From: Strigops habroptila
Taxonomy: Eukaryota > Chordata > Aves > Psittaciformes > Psittacidae
DNA length: 64,000 bases
Assembly (NCBI RefSeq): GCF_004027225.2
Contig: NC_044302.2
Coordinates: forward strand, 39,158,949 to 39,222,948
Reading direction: 5' to 3'
Part shown: one piece after another, positions 58,981 through 64,000 of the stretch
Layout: every line of letters starts with the position of its first letter
Position numbering within the stretch: the stretch's first letter is position 1
Position numbers and translations under genes: made by a program
Notes under the pieces: model-generated
Databases searched by the model: none
What the model saw: the letters and a program-made list of their open reading frames with translations, nothing else
What the model was told of the DNA's origin: nothing

Positions 58981-60634
58981 GCTGAAGACCCATAGCAACA
59001 TGGTGTACTCTGGACAACCTGCTCATATGCAGAACTGCACACAATAGAAGGCAGAAGTCTGGAGAACCTAGCTGACCTTGCATTGACAGTATTAGCACTG
59101 TCAATTCATCACTGACTTCCCCAGACTCTTGAATCCAGCATATGGGGACAGCGCAACACTCTTCTAAATATTATCAAGGTGCTTACACTGCCCTAACTTA
59201 ATTTGTAGGTCTGGACCAAAGCTATTCTTTTCCTCATAATTTGTTCACTTGGATTTACCTACACTCTGACATCCCATTTGGCTTGTCTTTTAACAAAAAG
59301 GAATATTAAGTATAAACTTGCTTCTATCATAGTCTCCTCTTGTTTAAAGATAAGAATTTCAAAACAGGCCATAAATTCAAACAAAAAACAATTTCTTGCT
59401 GTTCTTTGCTGCATGCATGATGAAAAATACCTACTATCCAAGCATCTGAAAAAGTTCAAAGGCTCTTTAAGTAGCCTAGCACTTTACAAGTGTTAGAAGA
59501 CCATATTTAACTGGAACATAAAGAAGTCAGTAAAATGCTCTGGGTTATCCTGTCACAACTAATTTAGCCAACTGCACAAGTGTGAGGTAAATGCCTATTT
59601 TTCAGATTGGTAAATGGTCAAATTGAAATGGAGTGTTTCATCCCAAACTACCACAGGGAACTACAGAAAAGCTTGGCATAAACTCCAGACCTACCCAAGT
59701 ACAAATCATGTACTTCATCTTCTAATTCTTTCTTTCTGCTCTTTATGCATAAAATAATTCCTATGACTGTTTCAAGAAAGAAAAGTCAGAGCAAAAAAAT
59801 CCAGAATAAAGCAGGCATGGATTCTTAATTATCTCCTCATGGAGAACAGTATAAACTCTAGATGTAAGCTGAAAAAACAAGAATTGTGGGGCAACACAAA
59901 TGCTAACTCTTCTTTACTTCTTCCAGGGCTAGTAACAATATGTGTCTATACTACTCTTTGTACAGTTTGGCATCCCACAAAATCAATGCACACATTTTTT
60001 AAGAAAAAAAATGTTAACTTCTTAAGGTTATGCAAGAGAACATAAAGGAAGCACTGTTCCAACTCCCCCCCACAGCTGTACTCTAACTCGTTGTGGCTAC
60101 AAGCACTGAAACCGCTGCTGGCCTTTGAGAAAAACTGAAGCATGTTGAACATTACTTTATGCTATGGAAAAAATATGTCTATGATGCGGACAAATCGTAC
60201 TGAGAAAGTAAACTGGAAAGCTAAACACGACAAAACAGAAACCCTGAAATAAAAAATGTACTTCAAGGGGAAAAGAAACAAAATGCATCTTGGATAACAG
60301 GCAGGAGCTGTGACCAATACAAAGAGAAAAGCCTTTGCTACAAAATTCGCATAGACTTTTTCAGAGAACATAATGAAATTTGGAAACCAGGTTATATATA
60401 AATTAGTTTGACAACCACTATATATCAGATCTGAAACCACAACTGACTTTTGCAGAGAAATGAAGTCGACAGATCATTTGCTAGTAACTGGCCATCTAGA
60501 ATGAGGGTCTAGGGACTCAAAATAGGCAGCTGTTTATTTACTCCAAACAAGGAATTATGCTGGCTAATCTCAAAATGAAATTTGAGACAACCACTACTTG
60601 GGAAAACATAATTTTAGAAGTTGATATAGTTTGC
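58981..60634. other. No gene recognised
   Basis: AT-rich DNA. ORFs of up to 92 codons have no motif. A thymine- and adenine-rich region near 59990-60010 is low complexity. Confidence 0.45.
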
Positions 60635-61890
60635 TTCACTAAGAGGAAATCCTGCCTGACCAATTTGGTGGTCTTCTATGATGGAGCCACGGAACTGATG
60701 GACAGGGGCAGAGCAGTTGACGTCATCTACCTGGACTTGTGCAAAGCGTTCGACACTGTCCTGCACGACATCCTTGTCTCTAAATTGGAGAGACATCAAT
60801 TTGATAGATGGACCACTCGGTGGATAAAGAACTGGATGGATGGCCGCACGCAAAGAGTTGTGGTAAACAGCTCGATGTCCAGTTGGAAAACAGTAATGAG
60901 TGGTGTCCCTCAGGGATCGGTGTTGGGACCGGTCCTGTTCAACATCTTTGTCGGCGACATGGACAGTGGGATTGAGTGTGCCCTCAGCAACTTTGCCAAC
61001 GACACCAAGCTGTGTGGTTCGGTTGATACGCTGGAGGGAAGGGATGCCATCCAGAGGGACCTGGACACGCTTGTGAGGTGGGCCGATGCCAACCTTATGA
61101 AGTTTAACCAAGCCAAGTGTAAGGTCCTACACCTGAGTCGGGGCAATCCCAGGCACTGCTACAGGTTGGGCGGAGCAGAGATTCAGAGCAGCCCTGTGGA
61201 GAAGGACCTGGGGGTGTTGGTTGACAAGAAGCTTAACATGAGCCGGCAGTGTGCGCTTGCAGCCCAGAAAGCCAACCGTATCCTGGGCTGCATCAAACGA
61301 AGCGTGACCAGCAGGTCAAAGGAGGTGATCCTGTCCCTCTACTCTGCTCTTGTGAGACCTCACTTGGAGTACTGCGTACAGTTCTGGTGTCCTCAACATA
61401 AAAAGGACATGGAGCTGTTGGAGCAAGTCCAGAGGAGGGCCACGAGGAGGATAAGGGGGCTGGAGCATCTCTCCTATGAAGACAGGCTGAGAAAGTTGGG
61501 GCTGTTCAGCCTGGAGAAGAGAAGGCTGTGTGGAGACCTCGGAGCAGCCTTCCAGTATCTGAAGGGGGCCTATAAGGATGCTGGGGAGGGACTCTTCCTT
61601 AGGGACTGTAGTGGTAGGACAAGGGGTAATGGCTTCAAACTTAAACAGGGGAAGTTTAGATTCGATATAAGGAAGAAGTTCTTTACAGTGAGGGTGGTGA
61701 AGCACTGGAATGGGTTGCCCAGGGAGGTTGTGGATGCTCCATCCCTGGCGGTGTTCAAGGCCAGGTTGGACAGAGCCTTGGGCGACATGGTTTAGTGTGA
61801 GGCATCCCTGCCTTTGGCAGGGGGGTTGGAACTAGATGATCTTAAGGTCCTTTCCGACCCTTACTATTCTATGATTCTATGATTCTAAAT
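60635..61890 (+). mobile_element. CR1 LINE with long open polymerase frame
   Basis: The element contains reverse transcriptase from block '[17 protein letters not shown]' through the C-terminus, ending with TAG at 61793-61795 and a 3' UTR that finishes ...ctattctatgattctatgattctaa. One frame stays open for about 385 codons, so this is the youngest CR1 here. The catalytic motif normally F/YADD reads FAND (60992-61003), which should abolish polymerase activity. The endonuclease and 5' part are missing. Its direction is opposite to SRFBP1. Confidence 0.95.
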
Positions 61891-64000
61891 GAGAGCAGAA
61901 AGACAGCGCAGACCAACAACACTCAGGCAGTGCTACAAGCCGAGCAAGAAACAAAACTCTCCAAGTTCACTACAACCTGAATGCATGTGAGCTCCTAAGA
62001 TCCAGCTGTGAATCATGGGTATGTCCAAAAACTGAGTGGAAGCACATGGTTGTAAATAAATTGGAGAGACAAAGGGATGAGCTCCATATTATTAAAATCA
62101 TGTAATGGGCCAAGAAGTTCACAGTATTCTGCCTTGGATGAACCTGAGAAGTTTCAGAATTGAGATATCCACCAGACTCCTTATGAACCCAATTTGATGA
62201 CAAAACTCTGTTCCAAACTTCCAGGGATGTAATCTTGAGACATCCTTACAATATTTCAAGTAAAACAGATGCTAAAACCTCAAATTATCACTTATCAGAT
62301 GCAGCCTGGTACAGCACCACATATATAAGCACATATGAAAGACAGTTTAGAACAGAGAAAACAGACATACTTCAGATCTTCAAATTTAAAACAGAGGCAA
62401 AGCTTCGAAACCAGCTAACATTTAGAGCTTGAAAATGAAGCTCCTATTTAATCAGGTATATTTAGGTAATTTATAACTTAGAGAATTTATTCCTACCAAC
62501 AAACCCTGTCTTGCTCAGAACTTCACATTTACAAACATATATATCATAGATACCCATATATAACTATTGTCAGGTGTCAATGTCTTCAGATAAAACTCTT
62601 TGGAGAGATGTGTTTCAGTTCAGAGCACTGCTGAAGGATCTAAATATCCTTCAGGGATTTGATGACTTAAAGACTTAACAAATGCCGCACACGCTAACCA
62701 GGGGTAAGCAATGTTATAATATGCTATTCAAAACAAGATTGAGTTTCTTGGCATACCACATTGCAATTTGTGTGCACAACTGAAAACAGATTTCTTTTAA
62801 TCTATATGTTTTTCAGCCACTTCCTGAAAAAGACAATGGAAATACAAATTCAGTTCACCAAAAAAACTATTAAAACATCTGAGACAAACATACCAGTTCT
62901 TTGGCACCAAAATTTTCCATCATTAAATCTATTGAGGGAGTATATGCATGCAAAACTTACTCTAATGATAAACACATGTCAGATATATGGAAGCCCTGAT
63001 ATTACTTGAGCATATCAGCAGATGATAGATTTAAAATAAATGGAAATCCTGGATGTTCACATTTTAGAGCAGGTATTTCTGTATGGCACACAGAACAGCC
63101 ACCATTATGCTCAGAGGCTCTTGGTCATCTTCTGGGCCATTACATTATTATTACTTAACTCTGGCATGCAGAATTTCCCTGATGTGTAACCACTCAACCG
63201 TTTCAATCATTATGCAGTTATTTGTATGCCAAACCCAAGAAAAACTAGACCACCACCCTTTACATTTAATGCTGTTACACTATCACTAAATGACTAGTTA
63301 CCTCATGTTTCCCGTACTTCTTTTACCTAGTAATCTTGCCATAGAAGGGCAACATGATGTAAATTTAAGCTCTCATTTTAAACCAAGCTGTACCTTTTTA
63401 ATGTAGCCAGTCTTAGCAGCCACATCCGTTGACAACTAATAGGTGAGATTTTTTTTTTTTTAAAGAGAATTCCAATAATGCAAGAACACCTAATTTTATG
63501 TTTTTAAAAGTTCAAGCAATAGTGCCTCCAGCGCTTTTCACCTAATTTTCCAGTGTTAACAGACTGATGGGCTTCATATTGAGCATATTGAGCTGAAAAG
63601 CTTTTTTTTTTTTGAGTTTTTATTTTCATAAATCTCAGTTTCTTAATCCTGAGTTGCAGCACTTTAAGAACTGATCTGGATAGGAAAGAGGGAAAGATAT
63701 CAGAATGGTTTTGTACTTCATTTTTATATGATACATAATGAAAAACTGATAGAGTTTCATTTATAAAAATAAGAGCAAAACACAGCAGCAGCTGTTTTTC
63801 ATTTTTAGAAATATCAGGAATGTCAGACTATTTTTTTTTCATGATTTTGTAATGCAATTCTGAGTCACACTAAAAAGCATATATGCAAAAAGAGTTTTTC
63901 CAGTTAGTAATGTGTGAGTAGCTCTCAGTCTTTAACATAAGTCATTACAATTGTATAATATAACATTAAAGTCATCTGCACACTTTAAGTTCTCCAAGCA
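61891..64000. other. No gene recognised
   Basis: AT-rich DNA up to the window edge. ORFs are short and unremarkable; T/A-runs lie at 63450-63461, 63602-63614 and 63831-63839. The missing SRFBP1 exons were not found here. Confidence 0.45.

Overview
The window is vertebrate nuclear DNA from a bird. The evidence is a seven-exon lysyl oxidase gene with an amniote exon layout, several CR1 LINE copies ending in the avian ATTCTATGATT-type 3' tail, and LTR elements of types common in bird genomes. The order LOX then SRFBP1, tail to tail, matches the known vertebrate neighbourhood of LOX. A songbird or close relative seems likely from the LTR content, but the sequence alone does not prove it.

Layout: 1-748 is the end of an LTR-type repeat cut by the window edge. 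749-20580 is mostly unique AT-rich intergenic DNA with three recognisable repeats: CR1 copies at 2277-2990 and 13198-14285, and a shrunken LTR at 15251-15405. It also holds one exon-like segment of unknown origin at 18392-18483. A CpG island with a TATA box (20590-22070) opens LOX on the + strand. The LOX coding exons run from 21345 to 31315 and encode 449 residues. The 3' UTR probably ends near 35170. A 7.4-kb endogenous retrovirus-like element (35888-43281) with two LTRs lies 0.7 kb beyond LOX. It has a long open Gag-like frame, a pro-pol frame with a few stops, and no env. SRFBP1 follows on the - strand; its last four coding exons lie between 51508 and 47387, and the first exons are not found here. 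The rest holds CR1 copies (45440, 48233, 50365, 56070, 60635), a solo LTR (53425-53906) and another large LTR-type repeat (57822-58980).

Function: LOX is a secreted copper amine oxidase that starts collagen and elastin cross-linking. SRFBP1 is a nuclear protein with a BUD22-type domain that binds serum response factor. They are neighbours but not known partners. The most unusual content is the retroelement. Its Gag-like product begins with several hydrophobic, membrane-type segments, carries a mucin-like Thr/Ala tandem repeat and lacks a zinc knuckle. Gag and pol share one frame separated by a single TAG. Other points are a TTTCC microsatellite directly at the LOX exon 1 donor, a perfect 219-bp tandem duplication in LOX intron 6, and a short upstream ORF in the LOX leader.
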